This document shows positions 17,350 to 26,656 of a stretch of DNA of 64,000 nt, piece by piece (position 1 is the stretch's first letter; each line of letters begins with the position of its first letter). Both the position numbers and the translations under genes were made by a program. The notes under the pieces were generated by a model that saw only the letters and a program-made list of their open reading frames with translations, had not been told where the DNA came from and ran no database searches. This DNA comes from Streptomyces chartreusis NRRL 3882 (GTDB taxonomy: Bacteria; Actinomycetota; Actinomycetes; Streptomycetales; Streptomycetaceae), in contig NZ_LT963352.1 of assembly GCF_900236475.1 (NCBI RefSeq), positions 4,356,501-4,420,500 on the forward strand. The letters run 5' to 3'.

Positions 17350-18318
17350 CTACGGGACGCGGACGGGCCGGAAACGGTCCGTTGCCGCCAGCACGGCCTC
17401 AGTCGTGGCATCGCCCGACAGCCCGTGCCCCTCCTCGCCGATCAGCACGAGCTCCGCGTCCGGCCACACCTGGGCCAGCCGCCACGCCACGTCCGGAGGT
17501 CCGCTGATGTCCAACCGCCCGTGGACCAGCACGCCGGGGATGCCGGCGAGCTTCCCGGCGTCGCGCAGCAGCGCCCCGTCCTCCAGGAAGCCGGCGTGCC
17601 GCCAGTAGTGCGTGACGAGGCGGGCGAAGCGCAGCCGGAAGTGCGGGTCCTCGTAACGGGGGTCGGGCTGGTGCCCAGGGTGTGTGGACACGTGCACGTC
17701 CTCCCACCGGCACCACTCCCGCGCGGCCCGCTCCCGTACGGCCGGATCGGGGTCCGTGAGCATCCGGGCGTACGCCTCCACCAGACTGCCGTCGCGCTCC
17801 CCCTCCGGGACGGCGTCTCGGAACCGGGCCCACTCCTCGGGGAAGATCCGGCCCATGTCCCGCGTGACCCACTCCACCTCGCGGCGGGTGGTGTTGGTGA
17901 CGCTGAAGAGGACCAGTTCGGATACGCGTCCCGGGTGCTGCTCGGCGTAGGCCAGCGCGAGGGTCACGCCCCAGGAGCCGCCGAGGACGAGCCATTCCGC
18001 GATGCCGAGGTGCTGCCGGAGCAGCTCGATGTCGGCGATCAGGTGCCAGGTGGTGTTGGTGGCGAGCGAGGTCCGCGGATCGGCGGCGTCGGGGGTGCTG
18101 CGCCCGCATCCGCGCTGGTCGAAGAGCACGATGCGGTACGCCGCCGGGTCGAACAGCCGACGCCAGAACGGCCCCGCCCCGGACCCGGGCCCGCCGTGGA
18201 GTACGAGCGCGGGCTTGCCCGCCGGATTCCCGCAACTCTCCCAGTACACGCGGTTGCCGTCGCCGATGTCGAGCATGCCGTGCTCGTACGGCTCGACGAG
18301 GGGGTAGACCTCGGCCAT
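17350..18318 (-). CDS. pip: Proline iminopeptidase
   Basis: 322 residues, the standard length. The alpha/beta hydrolase shows the oxyanion motif HGGPGSG, FDQRGCGRSTP, the nucleophile elbow GGSWGVTLAL, the acid Asp in VHGRLDISGP and catalytic His in GEEGHGLS. VYWESCGNPAGKPAL is diagnostic of the Pip subfamily, which removes N-terminal proline from peptides in the cytoplasm. The start ATG lies 57 bases from the divergent MarR gene, with a palindrome between, so it may be the target of that repressor. Confidence 0.93.
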   Translation of the reverse strand: MAEVYPLVEPYEHGMLDIGDGNRVYWESCGNPAGKPALVLHGGPGSGAGPFWRRLFDPAAYRIVLFDQRGCGRSTPDAADPRTSLATNTTWHLIADIELLRQHLGIAEWLVLGGSWGVTLALAYAEQHPGRVSELVLFSVTNTTRREVEWVTRDMGRIFPEEWARFRDAVPEGERDGSLVEAYARMLTDPDPAVRERAAREWCRWEDVHVSTHPGHQPDPRYEDPHFRLRFARLVTHYWRHAGFLEDGALLRDAGKLAGIPGVLVHGRLDISGPPDVAWRLAQVWPDAELVLIGEEGHGLSGDATTEAVLAATDRFRPVRVP

Positions 18319-18351
18319 GCGCGACGCACTCTCCTCGACCCGCGACGGATA

Positions 18352-18365
18352 TGACAGCGCTGTTA
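18352..18365. promoter_or_regulatory. Candidate MarR operator
   Basis: TGACAGCGCTGTTA is a near-perfect palindrome (ACAGCGCTGT core) that overlaps the -10 region TAGATT (18364-18369) of the MarR gene and lies just upstream of pip. Its size and place suit a MarR-family dimer controlling both directions. Confidence 0.6.
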
Positions 18366-18375
18366 GATTATCAAC

Positions 18376-18867
18376 GTGAACAGCGCGAGGAGTTACCCCG
18401 ATCCGGTCGCAGTGGGCACGCTGCTCCGCCACGTCCTGGAGCTGCTCGACGGCGACGTGGCCAAGGTCTACGAGGAGCAGGGCCTGGCCGAGTACCGGCC
18501 CCGCTTCTCCCCGGCCGTGCGGGCACTCCTGGCCGAAGGACCGCTGTCGGTCCGTGACTTGGCCACGACCGTGGGCGTCACGCACTCTGCCGCGAGCCAG
18601 ACGGCGGCGCAGATGGCCCGGGCGGGCCTGGTCACCCACGCCCCCGACCCACTGGACGCCCGCCGCCGCCTGGTCGACCTCACACCGAAGGCCCGCGCCC
18701 TGCTGCCGCGGATCGAGGCGGAGTGGGAGGCCACGGTGGCGGCGATGGCGGAGCTGGACACGGAGCTCTCGATGCCGCTGGGGGAGCTGCTGAGAGAGGT
18801 GGCGGAGGCGCTGGACCGCCGACCGTTCCGGGAGCGGGTGGCGGCGGCGTATCGGGGGCGGCAGTGA
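18376..18867 (+). CDS. MarR-family transcriptional regulator
   Basis: 163 residues from GTG 18376. The winged helix has LSVRDLATTVGVTHSAASQTAAQM as the recognition unit and the wing DARRRLVDLTPKARALL. The likely TATA-like -10 ends seven bases before the GTG, so the message is probably leaderless. It is divergent from pip. The inducing ligand is unknown. Confidence 0.9.
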   Translation: MNSARSYPDPVAVGTLLRHVLELLDGDVAKVYEEQGLAEYRPRFSPAVRALLAEGPLSVRDLATTVGVTHSAASQTAAQMARAGLVTHAPDPLDARRRLVDLTPKARALLPRIEAEWEATVAAMAELDTELSMPLGELLREVAEALDRRPFRERVAAAYRGRQ

Positions 18868-18891
18868 CTCATGCGAGTGCCGACCGCGATG

Positions 18892-19164
18892 TCACGCCGA
18901 TGCCTCCGCGGGGCGCCGGTGGGCGACGCGAGCCCGAGTCCAAGCCTCCCGGTACGCGTCGTACAGCCGATCGTGCGTCTCGCAGGGGAGGCCGAGGTTC
19001 GCGCCCTCATCGTCCATGACCCGGCAGGTCGGGCACGTCAGGCAGTGGTCCCCCAGACGCACGAATGCGGTCTGCCAGGGCGCCTGGACCACCCCCGCAC
19101 TGACGGTCTCGTAGTGGTCGCACAGGAGGGCGAGCAGGACGCGGGCGAGCCTGCGGGCGTACAT
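18892..19164 (-). CDS. Small cysteine-rich actinobacterial protein of unknown function
   Basis: 90 residues from ATG 19164 (a GTG abuts it at 19167). The N-terminal half is helical (YARRLARVLLALLCDHYETV); the C-terminal half has a tight cysteine cluster, HCLTCPTC, then GLPCETHDRLYDAYREA, suggesting a small metal-binding knuckle. Similar small proteins are common in Streptomyces next to DNA-binding proteins, but no function is known to me. Start uncertain; an upstream TTG at 19242 keeps the frame open. Confidence 0.65.
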   Translation of the reverse strand: MYARRLARVLLALLCDHYETVSAGVVQAPWQTAFVRLGDHCLTCPTCRVMDDEGANLGLPCETHDRLYDAYREAWTRARVAHRRPAEASA

Positions 19165-19268
19165 CACGCTGCCCTTGAGCCAGGCTCGACTCAGCTCGGG
19201 GGCACGAAGCTTGCCGCGTGCGCGCAACCCGGTGGCGCTCAACGTGGAGATCAGGAAGGCTGCCGCCC

Positions 19269-19652
19269 ATGGTCTCAGTGGTGCAGAACGTGGCGATCGA
19301 CTGTGCGGACGCCTACGAGCTCGCTCGGTTCTGGAGCGGTGTGACCGGGCGCCCGCTGCATCCGGAGGACGGACCGGGCGCCCGGGAGACCCAGGTGCCG
19401 CTGGCGGAGGGCCCGGTGCTGTACTTCAACCAGGTGCCCGAGGCCAAGACGGTCAAGAACCGGATCCATCTGTGTCTGCGCCCCGAGACCTCGCGCGATC
19501 AGGAGGTGGACCGGCTGCTGGGGCTCGGTGCCACCTTTGTCGCGGATCACCGCAATGCCGATGGTTCCGGCTGGGTGATCCTCGCCGATCCCGAAGGCAA
19601 CGAGTTCTGCGTTCTGCGCAGTGAGTCCGACCGAGCCGCCATGAATTCCTGA
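19269..19652 (+). CDS. VOC-superfamily (glyoxalase-like) protein
   Basis: 127 residues from ATG 19269 with GGAAGG ahead. It begins with VQNVAIDCADAYELARFWSGVTG and ends with WVILADPEGNEFCVL, the paired beta-alpha-beta-beta-beta motifs of the vicinal-oxygen-chelate fold; RIHLCLRP is the central strand. Single-domain proteins of this type dimerise and bind small molecules or a metal, some giving drug resistance by sequestration. No metal ligand set could be assigned firmly. Confidence 0.85.
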   Translation: MVSVVQNVAIDCADAYELARFWSGVTGRPLHPEDGPGARETQVPLAEGPVLYFNQVPEAKTVKNRIHLCLRPETSRDQEVDRLLGLGATFVADHRNADGSGWVILADPEGNEFCVLRSESDRAAMNS

Positions 19653-19655
19653 CGC

Positions 19656-20168
19656 TCACGCGCCGTACAAGGCCACCCTCGGCTCCACCGTCCCCACGGC
19701 CTGCGGATTCAGGACGGTCACCCGGTACCGCTCCTTCAGCGTCTCCCCCGCCCCCAACGTCCGCCGCGCCCCCACGAGGTCCGTGAACAGCGTCCCGGTC
19801 TGGCTGCCCAGCCGCACGGCCGCCCAGCAGCCGTGCCCCGTGCGCCGCTCCACCTTGACGTCCGACGGCGTCAGGAACGGCGCGGCATCCGGGGACGTCA
19901 CGAGGAGTTGCGGTGCGACGGTCGTGGTCGTCGACGTGCTGTTGCGGTAGGTGACCGTGACCTCCTGGGGGTCGCCGGCCCGGAGGGGGCTCGCGGGCAG
20001 GGAAACGAAGTCGGTGGGTGTGGCGGGCTCCTGCGCCCGGGGAGCCGTCACGGTCACGGCCGCGGTGACCGCCGGCGTGGCCGCGAGGGCGGGGCCCGCC
20101 GTGGCCAGGCCGGTGACGGCGACCAGGGCGGCGAGGAGCGTGACTCCGGCACGACTGTTCTTCGACAC
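19656..20168 (-). CDS. Secreted DUF11/CARDB-like protein of unknown function
   Basis: 170 residues from GTG 20168 with GAAGGACC ahead. A Sec signal (NSRAGVTLLAALVAVTGLATAGPALA) leads to an Ig-like domain: ASPLRAGDPQEVTVTYRN, later LGAGETLKERYRVTVLNP. A single cysteine (HGCWAAVRL) is present. It reads like a short extracellular beta-sandwich with no anchor. It is convergent with the VOC gene, with only three bases between the stops. Function unknown. Confidence 0.75.
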   Translation of the reverse strand: MSKNSRAGVTLLAALVAVTGLATAGPALAATPAVTAAVTVTAPRAQEPATPTDFVSLPASPLRAGDPQEVTVTYRNSTSTTTTVAPQLLVTSPDAAPFLTPSDVKVERRTGHGCWAAVRLGSQTGTLFTDLVGARRTLGAGETLKERYRVTVLNPQAVGTVEPRVALYGA

Positions 20169-20518
20169 GTTGGATGGTCCTTCTGGTGGGGGAGGAATTC
20201 GCTGGGGTGAAGTGGTCGGCTGACACCGGCACTTGACCAGAGTGAGCCTCAGACTACGCAGCGGAGCCCAGCAGCCGCCCGCGCCCCGCGGATCAGCCGG
20301 ACGGCCGGGGCGCCCGGCGTCACGGCCGCGTACCCTCCAGCGTTCCGTAAGTGAACGGCACCGCAACTACCGCCGGGTACCGGGCAGATGACGTGGAAGG
20401 AGATCCACAGGTCCGATCCCCATTCCCTTCCCCCTCCGGGTGAGCTAGAACCTTCAAGACCCAGCCGTACCACTGGGTGCTCCACGGCACATGCGCCGCC
20501 CGAGGGGGAATCACTGCA
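20169..20518. other. Intergenic region, no gene seen
   Basis: 350 bases between divergent secreted-protein genes. No frame with Streptomyces codon bias is present. It should hold both promoters. An imperfect ACCCAG/CTGGGT hairpin lies near 20459-20478 in the leader of the peptidase gene; nothing else stands out. Confidence 0.5.
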
Positions 20519-22177
20519 GTGACCAAGCAAGCTCATGGACCGAGTCGGTCCGGCACCCGCGCGCACAGACGCCTCCCGCGTCTGAGGATCGCCATCGCCG
20601 CCGCCGTCACCTTCGCCGTCGCCGGAACCGCCGCCCCGGCGATGGCCGCCCAGCCCGAGGGGGGCGACGGGCAGCCGCCCGTGCCGTCCCTGTCGTGGTC
20701 CGACTGCCAGGGCGGCTTCGAGTGCGCGAACGCCGACGTGCCACTGGACTACCGCGACCCGCAGGGCAGGACCATCACCCTGGCGGTCATCCGCAAGAAG
20801 GCCCCGGACCAGGCCAGGAAGAAGGGCACGCTCTTCCTCCAGCCCGGCGGGCCCGGCAACTCCGGCGTGGACTTCGTGCGCGGCAACTACGCCGACCTGC
20901 CCGCCGCCCTGCGCGACTCCTTCGACGTCTTCGGATACGACGTACGCGGCGTCGGGCGCAGTTCACCGGTCACGTGCTGGGACGACCCGACGTACACGCG
21001 GGCCATCACCGCCGCCAAGGGCGCCCCCGGCCCGGACGCCTACGGGACCGCCGTGCGCCAGGGCGCCGCGTTCGACCAGGCCTGCCGGGACAACGCGGGC
21101 GAGTTGGCGCCGTACGTGGGCACCGGATACGTCGCCCGTGACATAGATCTGCTGCGTCAGGCCTTGGGGGAGGACCGACTGACGTACTACGGGCGGTCGT
21201 TCGGGAGCTACATCGGGACGGTCTACGCCGCGATGTTCCCCGAGCGGGTGCGCGCGCTCGTCCTCGACGGCGCGTACGACCCGGAGCACTACGCGAACCG
21301 GCCCTATGCCTACGACCGGCCCCAGTACCTGGCCCTGGACGGCGCGATGAGCCGCTTCCTCGACTGGTGCGAGGCGAACCAGGACACGTGCGGGTTCGGG
21401 GACGGCGACCCCCGGGGCGCGTTCGAGAAGCTCAAGGCCGACCTCGACGCCAACCCCGTACCGACCGCGAACGGCGGCCAGGCGAACGGCTACACCGTCG
21501 TCTACCGCCTCATGTTCAACATCAACGAGGGCAAGGTCATCTGGCCCTCCCTCGGCGAGGCCCTGCGCAAGGCCCAGCAGCGCGACACCACCTCGTTCCT
21601 GCTCCGGCCGCCGTCCCCGGCCAGCTTCGACTTCCTCAACCCGAACATCGTGGTGGAGTGCGTCGACAAGGACTACCCGCGCAGCCCGGCCCTGCTGAAG
21701 CGGCAGGTCACCACCAACGCCAGGCTGGCGCCGCTGCTCGGCCCGGCCATGGCGTACGGCCCGCCGCTCTACGACCACCAGCACGCCACCACGTGCGCCC
21801 AGTGGACCGGCGAGAAGCCCAGCCGCTACGCCGGTTCCTTCCGGGCCAAGGGCTCCGCGCCGATCCTGGTGCTCGGCACGACCGGTGACCCGGACACCCC
21901 GTACCAGGACGCGGTGGCCCTGTCCCGCAAGCTCGACAACGGCCGGCTGCTCACCTTCCAGGCCGAGGGCCACACCGCCTTCGGGCGCAGCGCCTGCGCC
22001 ACGGACGCCGTCACCGGTTACCTGGTGGACCTGAAGGTCCCGGCGCGTGGCACGACCTGCGCGGACGAGACCCAGCCGCCGTCCGCCACACCGAAGGTGG
22101 CCCCGCCGGGCACGACCCTCGGCGAGCTCCGCAACGGTGTGAGCGACCGCCTGGACCGCCTCGGCTCCCTGCACTGA
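20519..22177 (+). CDS. Secreted tripeptidyl-aminopeptidase-type alpha/beta hydrolase
   Basis: 552 residues from GTG 20519, with GAGGGGGAA upstream. A basic Sec signal (HRRLPRLRIAIAAAVTFAVAG, cleavage near AMA) exports it. GTLFLQPGGPGNSGVDF is the oxyanion region, YYGRSFGSYIGTVYA holds the nucleophile serine, TTGDPDTPY the acid and AEGHTAFGRS the catalytic histidine. The C-terminal TAP-like domain is typical of Streptomyces S33 mycelial tripeptidyl aminopeptidases that trim peptides from protein digestion. A strong terminator follows. Confidence 0.92.
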   Translation: MTKQAHGPSRSGTRAHRRLPRLRIAIAAAVTFAVAGTAAPAMAAQPEGGDGQPPVPSLSWSDCQGGFECANADVPLDYRDPQGRTITLAVIRKKAPDQARKKGTLFLQPGGPGNSGVDFVRGNYADLPAALRDSFDVFGYDVRGVGRSSPVTCWDDPTYTRAITAAKGAPGPDAYGTAVRQGAAFDQACRDNAGELAPYVGTGYVARDIDLLRQALGEDRLTYYGRSFGSYIGTVYAAMFPERVRALVLDGAYDPEHYANRPYAYDRPQYLALDGAMSRFLDWCEANQDTCGFGDGDPRGAFEKLKADLDANPVPTANGGQANGYTVVYRLMFNINEGKVIWPSLGEALRKAQQRDTTSFLLRPPSPASFDFLNPNIVVECVDKDYPRSPALLKRQVTTNARLAPLLGPAMAYGPPLYDHQHATTCAQWTGEKPSRYAGSFRAKGSAPILVLGTTGDPDTPYQDAVALSRKLDNGRLLTFQAEGHTAFGRSACATDAVTGYLVDLKVPARGTTCADETQPPSATPKVAPPGTTLGELRNGVSDRLDRLGSLH

Positions 22178-22205
22178 CCGAGCACTGACCGACCGCACCA
22201 CGGCA

Positions 22206-22240
22206 CCCCGGGTGCGGGCCTCACGGGCCCGCACCCGGGG
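22206..22240 (+). terminator. Terminator after the peptidase gene
   Basis: Perfect 15-bp GC stem CCCCGGGTGCGGGCC / GGCCCGCACCCGGGG with a TCACG loop, 29 bases after the stop. No long T-run follows, as is common in this genus. Confidence 0.85.
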
Positions 22241-22350
22241 TGTGCGCGTTTCCGGTGGTTCCCGCCTCTTGACCCCCTCTCGCGCGGGCACGTAGAACTG
22301 CACTCGCAGAAACCGGTTACTACCACTTACCGCAAGGGAAGGTCCCCTCG

Positions 22351-24333
22351 ATGAGAGCCTCTGGAGACCGGGAAGAGCCCACCGCGGACAGAACGGCCGG
22401 CCACCTCGCGCCCGCGTCCCGCCGGGTCGTGCTCAAGGGCGCGGCCGTCACAGCCGGGCTGGCCGCGACCGGGACCGCCACGACCCGGCCCGCCTACGCC
22501 GGGGACGACCGGCCGGGCCGCCACGAGAGCGTCACCGCCCGCATGGGCGGCACCTCCGTCACCCTGTCCCTGGCGGACGGCGCCCTGCGCTGGTCCGCCC
22601 GCCGCAACGGCCGGACGGTGATCGACACCTCGGCCCTGGGCCTCAGACTCGGCGACGGCACCGTCCTCGGCGCCGACGTCAGGGTGATCGGGGAGCGGTA
22701 CGGCACCCACCGCACCACCTGGACGCCGGTCTACGGCCGCAATGCGACCGTCACCGACCACTACCAGGAACAGCGCTGGGACCTGGTGGACCGGGCCTCG
22801 GGCATCCGCTTCGGCGTCCAGGCCCGCGCCTACAAGACCGGCGTCGCCCTGCGCTACCTCCTCCTCGACGAGGGCACCGCCACCGTCGCCGACGAGCTGA
22901 CGACGTTCGTCTTCCCCGACGGCACCACCGTCTACAGCGCCCGCGACGAGAACGCCTACGAGCCGGTCGCGCCCGGTTCCGTACCGGTCACCGGCACGGC
23001 CGGCACGGACAACGGCCCGCTCACCGACCTTCCGCTGACCGCCACCCTCACCGGCGGGCTCATCGCCTGCGTCTGCGAGTCCGCACGCGTCGACTACCCC
23101 CGGCTGATGCTCGGTTCGGTCGCCGGTGAGCCGAACACCCTCGCCGCGTTCCTGATGGAGCACACCGCCCGAGGCACCGGCCCCGTGGAGACGACCTCGA
23201 CCGTCACCACGCCGTTCGCCACACCGTGGCGCGCTGTGGTGATGGGGGCCGGCCACGCCGAACTCGTCGACAACGCCGAGCTGGTGCTCAACCTCGCACC
23301 GCCGAACGCCCTCCCCGACCCCTCCTGGATCAAGCCGGGCAAGGTCTTCCGCTGCGACCTCAGCACCGCCGCGGGCCTTCAGGGCGTCGACTTCGCCGTG
23401 GCCCGGGGCCTGCAGTACATCGAGTACGACGCCGGCTGGTACGGCCCGGAGTTCACCACCCCGGACGCGACCAGGCCGATCGCCGCGATCGACCTGCCGT
23501 CGGTCATCTCGTACGCCACGAGCAAGGGCATCGGCGTCTTCCTCTACGTCAACCGGCTCGCGCTGACCGACGCGGACTTCCTCTTCGGCCTCTACAAGAG
23601 CTGGGGCGTGCGGGGCATCAAGCTCGGCTTCATCAACGACGGCACCCAGACGATGACCAACCAGATCACCGACTGGGCGAGGACGGCCGCCAAGTACCGG
23701 CTGCTGATCGACATGCACGACGACGTCCGGCCGTTCGGCTACGAGCGGACCTACCCCAACTGGATCAGCCTGGAGGGCGTGCGCGGCAACGAGCAGTTCC
23801 CGACCGCCACCCACAACGTGACCCTGCCGTTCGCGCGCAACATCGGCGGCCCGATGGACTACACGATCTGCTACGGCCAGTCCCGCGACAAGACGACCAA
23901 CGCCCACCAGATGGCGATGGCGGTGGTGTACTACCAGCCCCTCAACTTCCTCTTCTGGTACGACAAGCCGTCCAAGTACGGCAACCCGGCGAGCTGGCCC
24001 GGCCTGCCGTGGTTCAACGCCGTGCCGGTGACCTGGGACGAGAGCCGCACCCTGGCCGGCGCGATCGGCGAGTACATCGCGGTCGCCCGCCGGGGCGGCT
24101 CCACCTGGTACCTGGGCGCGATGACCAACGAGTCGTCCAGGACGCTGTCCCTGCCCCTGTCCTTCCTCGGCAGCGGCACCTACACGGCTACGGTCTACGC
24201 CGACGGCACCCCGGGTTCCAGCCCGTTCAGGACCCCGGTGGTGGTCGGCACCCGGACCGTCACCGCCGCCGACACCCTCGACGCGGCCATGGCCCCGGCG
24301 GGCGGCCAGGCGGTCGTCCTGACCCCGAGCTGA
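22351..24333 (+). CDS. Secreted GH97 glycoside hydrolase
   Basis: 660 residues. A twin-arginine signal (SRRVVLKGAAVTAG, cleavage near AYA) suggests export in folded form. The N-terminal beta-supersandwich (SVTLSLADGALRWSARRNGR) is followed by the barrel (IEYDAGWYGPE, GIGVFLYVN, LLIDMHDDVRPFGYERTYPN, SLEGVRGNEQ) and a C-terminal beta-sandwich, as in GH97 alpha-glucosidases and alpha-galactosidases. At the place where retaining members carry an Asp nucleophile the sequence reads KLGF, with Gly, as in inverting members. It lies downstream of the peptidase but has its own leader; a palindromic AACCGGTT lies near 22311. Confidence 0.88.
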   Translation: MRASGDREEPTADRTAGHLAPASRRVVLKGAAVTAGLAATGTATTRPAYAGDDRPGRHESVTARMGGTSVTLSLADGALRWSARRNGRTVIDTSALGLRLGDGTVLGADVRVIGERYGTHRTTWTPVYGRNATVTDHYQEQRWDLVDRASGIRFGVQARAYKTGVALRYLLLDEGTATVADELTTFVFPDGTTVYSARDENAYEPVAPGSVPVTGTAGTDNGPLTDLPLTATLTGGLIACVCESARVDYPRLMLGSVAGEPNTLAAFLMEHTARGTGPVETTSTVTTPFATPWRAVVMGAGHAELVDNAELVLNLAPPNALPDPSWIKPGKVFRCDLSTAAGLQGVDFAVARGLQYIEYDAGWYGPEFTTPDATRPIAAIDLPSVISYATSKGIGVFLYVNRLALTDADFLFGLYKSWGVRGIKLGFINDGTQTMTNQITDWARTAAKYRLLIDMHDDVRPFGYERTYPNWISLEGVRGNEQFPTATHNVTLPFARNIGGPMDYTICYGQSRDKTTNAHQMAMAVVYYQPLNFLFWYDKPSKYGNPASWPGLPWFNAVPVTWDESRTLAGAIGEYIAVARRGGSTWYLGAMTNESSRTLSLPLSFLGSGTYTATVYADGTPGSSPFRTPVVVGTRTVTAADTLDAAMAPAGGQAVVLTPS

Positions 24334-24347
24334 CCCCCCAAGGGGGG
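24334..24347 (+). terminator. Weak hairpin after the GH97 gene
   Basis: CCCCCC-AA-GGGGGG directly after the stop, then GGGG-TTTT-CCCC. The loop of the first stem is only two bases, so the actual fold is probably a larger combination of the two; terminator function is likely but not certain. Confidence 0.4.
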
Positions 24348-24446
24348 TGGGGTTTTCCCCAGGGACCGAGTCCACCGGCCGGTTGACGACAGGTTCAACC
24401 GAGTGCCTCTGTCCGGCAACTGCCCAGCTCAGCCAGGCTTTTGGGC

Positions 24447-26651
24447 ATGAACTCATTATCTGTGCGGGTGGCGCGCTGGAGTGCGCGGCACCCCTGGCGG
24501 GCGATCGTCGGCTGGCTGGTGTTCGTGGCGCTGTGCCTGGGGGTGGGCAGTGCCGCCGGCACGAACAGTGCGAAGACGGCCGACTACCGGGTCGGCGAGG
24601 CCGGCCGCGCCGAGGCCCTGGCGGCCGAGGCGCATCTGGAGCGCAGGGCCGCCGAGCAGGTGCTGATCTCCTCCCGTTCGGGCGGTGCTCTCGACGAGGG
24701 CGCCGCCGTGGACGCCGCGGACGACCTGACCGACCGGATGCGGCGGCTGCCCGACGTGGCGTCCGTGGCCGACCCGTCGCTGTCGGAGGATCGCCGGATC
24801 CTCATGGTCGAGGTGGCGCTGAAGGGCGAGGAACGGGACGCGAAGGACAAGGTCGACGCGCTCGTGGCGCAGACCGCGGCGGTGCAGAAGAGCCACCCCG
24901 GGCTGCTGCTGGAGGAGACCGGGAGTCCCTCCGTCAGCAAGGGCGTCGACCAGCAGCGCAGCGACGACCTGGCCCTGTCCGAGGCGATCACCCTGCCGGT
25001 CACCCTGCTCACGCTGCTGGTGGTGTTCGGGTCGGTGACGATGGCCGGGGTGCCGTTGCTGCTGGCGCTGTCGTCGATCGCGGCGGCGGTCGGGCTCTCC
25101 ATGGTCGTCTCGCACGTGTCGCCCGACGCCGGGGTCGGCACGAACGTCATCCTGATGATCGGCCTCGCGGTCGGCGTCGACTACACGCTCTTCTACCTCA
25201 AGCGCGAGCGGGAGGAACGGGCCCGCTCCGGCGGGCGGCTCTCCTCCGAGGCGCTGGTGGAACTGGCCGCGGCGACGTCGGGCCGGGCGGTCGTGGTCTC
25301 CGGGCTCGCGGTGGTCGCCTCCACGGCGACGCTGTACCTGGCCTCCGACGTGATCTTCTCCTCCCTCGCGACCGGCACCATCGTGGTCGTCCTGGTCTCG
25401 GTGGCCAGTTCGCTGACGGCCCTGCCCGCGCTGCTCGTCAAGCTGGGGCGGCGGGCGGAACGCCGGGAACGGCGACGGGCCGAGCGCGGAAAGCCCGTAC
25501 GCCGGGTTCGGGGCGGGGCGGGCGACGGCCGGGTGTGGAGTGCTCTGCTGCGGCCCGCCGCCCGGCACCCCCTCGCGACCCTGTGCGTATCGGTCGTCGC
25601 GCTCCTCGCCCTCGTCGTCCCGCTGGCCGGACTGAAGATCACCGAGATGAGCCGGGACACACACTCCCGTGACATCCCCGCGATGCAGGTCTACGACCGG
25701 CTCAACGAGGCGTTCCCGGAGCGGCGGGTGACCCACCAGGTCGTCGTGCGCGCCGATGCCTCCCGGTCGGCAGAGGTGGCAGCCGCCCTGGGCGAGGTGG
25801 CCCGGCGTGCCGGCGCCGACCCGCTGTTCACCGAGGGCTCGCGGACACGGTCGTCCGCCGACGACCGCACCCACACCCTCGAACTGAAGGTGCCGTACCT
25901 CGGCAACTCCGACCAGGCGTACGACTCCCTGGACCGGCTCCGGGACGACTTCCTGCCCGCGACCGTCGGCCGGATCGCCGGCGCCGAGTACGGCGTGTCC
26001 GGGGACGTCGCCCGCTACGCCGACTATCCCGCCCACCAGAACGGCAAACTGCCCCTGGTGCTGGGCGCGTTGCTGCTGGTGACGTTCGCGATGACCGTGT
26101 ACGCCTTCCGTTCGGTGGTGCTCGGGCTGCTCGGCGTCGCCCTGAACCTGCTGTCCGCCGCGGCGGCGCTCGGGCTGCTCGTGCTGGTCTTCCAGGGGAC
26201 CTGGGCCGAAGGCCTGCTGGACTTCCGGTCCACGGGGTCGATCGGGTCGCGCGTGCCGCTGTTCCTCTTCGTCATCCTCTTCGGGCTGTCGATGGACTAC
26301 CAGGTGTTCGTGGTGAGCCGCATCAGGGAGGCGGCGCTCGCGGGCGTGCCCACGCGGCAGGCCGTGCTGGACGGGATCCGCTCCTCGGCGAGCGTGGTGA
26401 CCAGCGCGGCGGTGGTGATGACGACCGTGTTCGCCAGCTTCGTCTTCCTGCACATCATCGAGATGAAGCAGATCGGCTTCGTCCTGGCGGCGGCCGTGCT
26501 GATCGACGCGTTCGTGGTCCGGGTCATGGTGCTGCCGGCGGCGATGCTGCTGCTGGGCGAGGCGAGCTGGTGGCCCTCGCGCCCGGGGCGCCGGGCGACG
26601 GCCGCCCCGGAGAAAGGGTCGCCCTCCCGCCCCGCGGTCGACGTACGTTGA
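24447..26651 (+). CDS. MMPL-family (RND-type) membrane transporter
   Basis: 734 residues from ATG 24447. Twelve membrane helices in two repeats: helix 1 (HPWRAIVGWLVFVALCL), an external domain to about 175, helices 2-6 including GLAVGVDYTLFYLKREREE, then the second half with helix 7 (HPLATLCVSVVALLALVVPL), a second external domain and helices 8-12 with FGLSMDYQVFVVSRIRE. The GxxxDY pairs are the proton-relay signature of MMPL lipid or drug exporters. It is followed six bases later by a two-component pair, which probably controls or is controlled with it. Confidence 0.93.
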   Translation: MNSLSVRVARWSARHPWRAIVGWLVFVALCLGVGSAAGTNSAKTADYRVGEAGRAEALAAEAHLERRAAEQVLISSRSGGALDEGAAVDAADDLTDRMRRLPDVASVADPSLSEDRRILMVEVALKGEERDAKDKVDALVAQTAAVQKSHPGLLLEETGSPSVSKGVDQQRSDDLALSEAITLPVTLLTLLVVFGSVTMAGVPLLLALSSIAAAVGLSMVVSHVSPDAGVGTNVILMIGLAVGVDYTLFYLKREREERARSGGRLSSEALVELAAATSGRAVVVSGLAVVASTATLYLASDVIFSSLATGTIVVVLVSVASSLTALPALLVKLGRRAERRERRRAERGKPVRRVRGGAGDGRVWSALLRPAARHPLATLCVSVVALLALVVPLAGLKITEMSRDTHSRDIPAMQVYDRLNEAFPERRVTHQVVVRADASRSAEVAAALGEVARRAGADPLFTEGSRTRSSADDRTHTLELKVPYLGNSDQAYDSLDRLRDDFLPATVGRIAGAEYGVSGDVARYADYPAHQNGKLPLVLGALLLVTFAMTVYAFRSVVLGLLGVALNLLSAAAALGLLVLVFQGTWAEGLLDFRSTGSIGSRVPLFLFVILFGLSMDYQVFVVSRIREAALAGVPTRQAVLDGIRSSASVVTSAAVVMTTVFASFVFLHIIEMKQIGFVLAAAVLIDAFVVRVMVLPAAMLLLGEASWWPSRPGRRATAAPEKGSPSRPAVDVR

Positions 26652-26656
26652 ACGGC

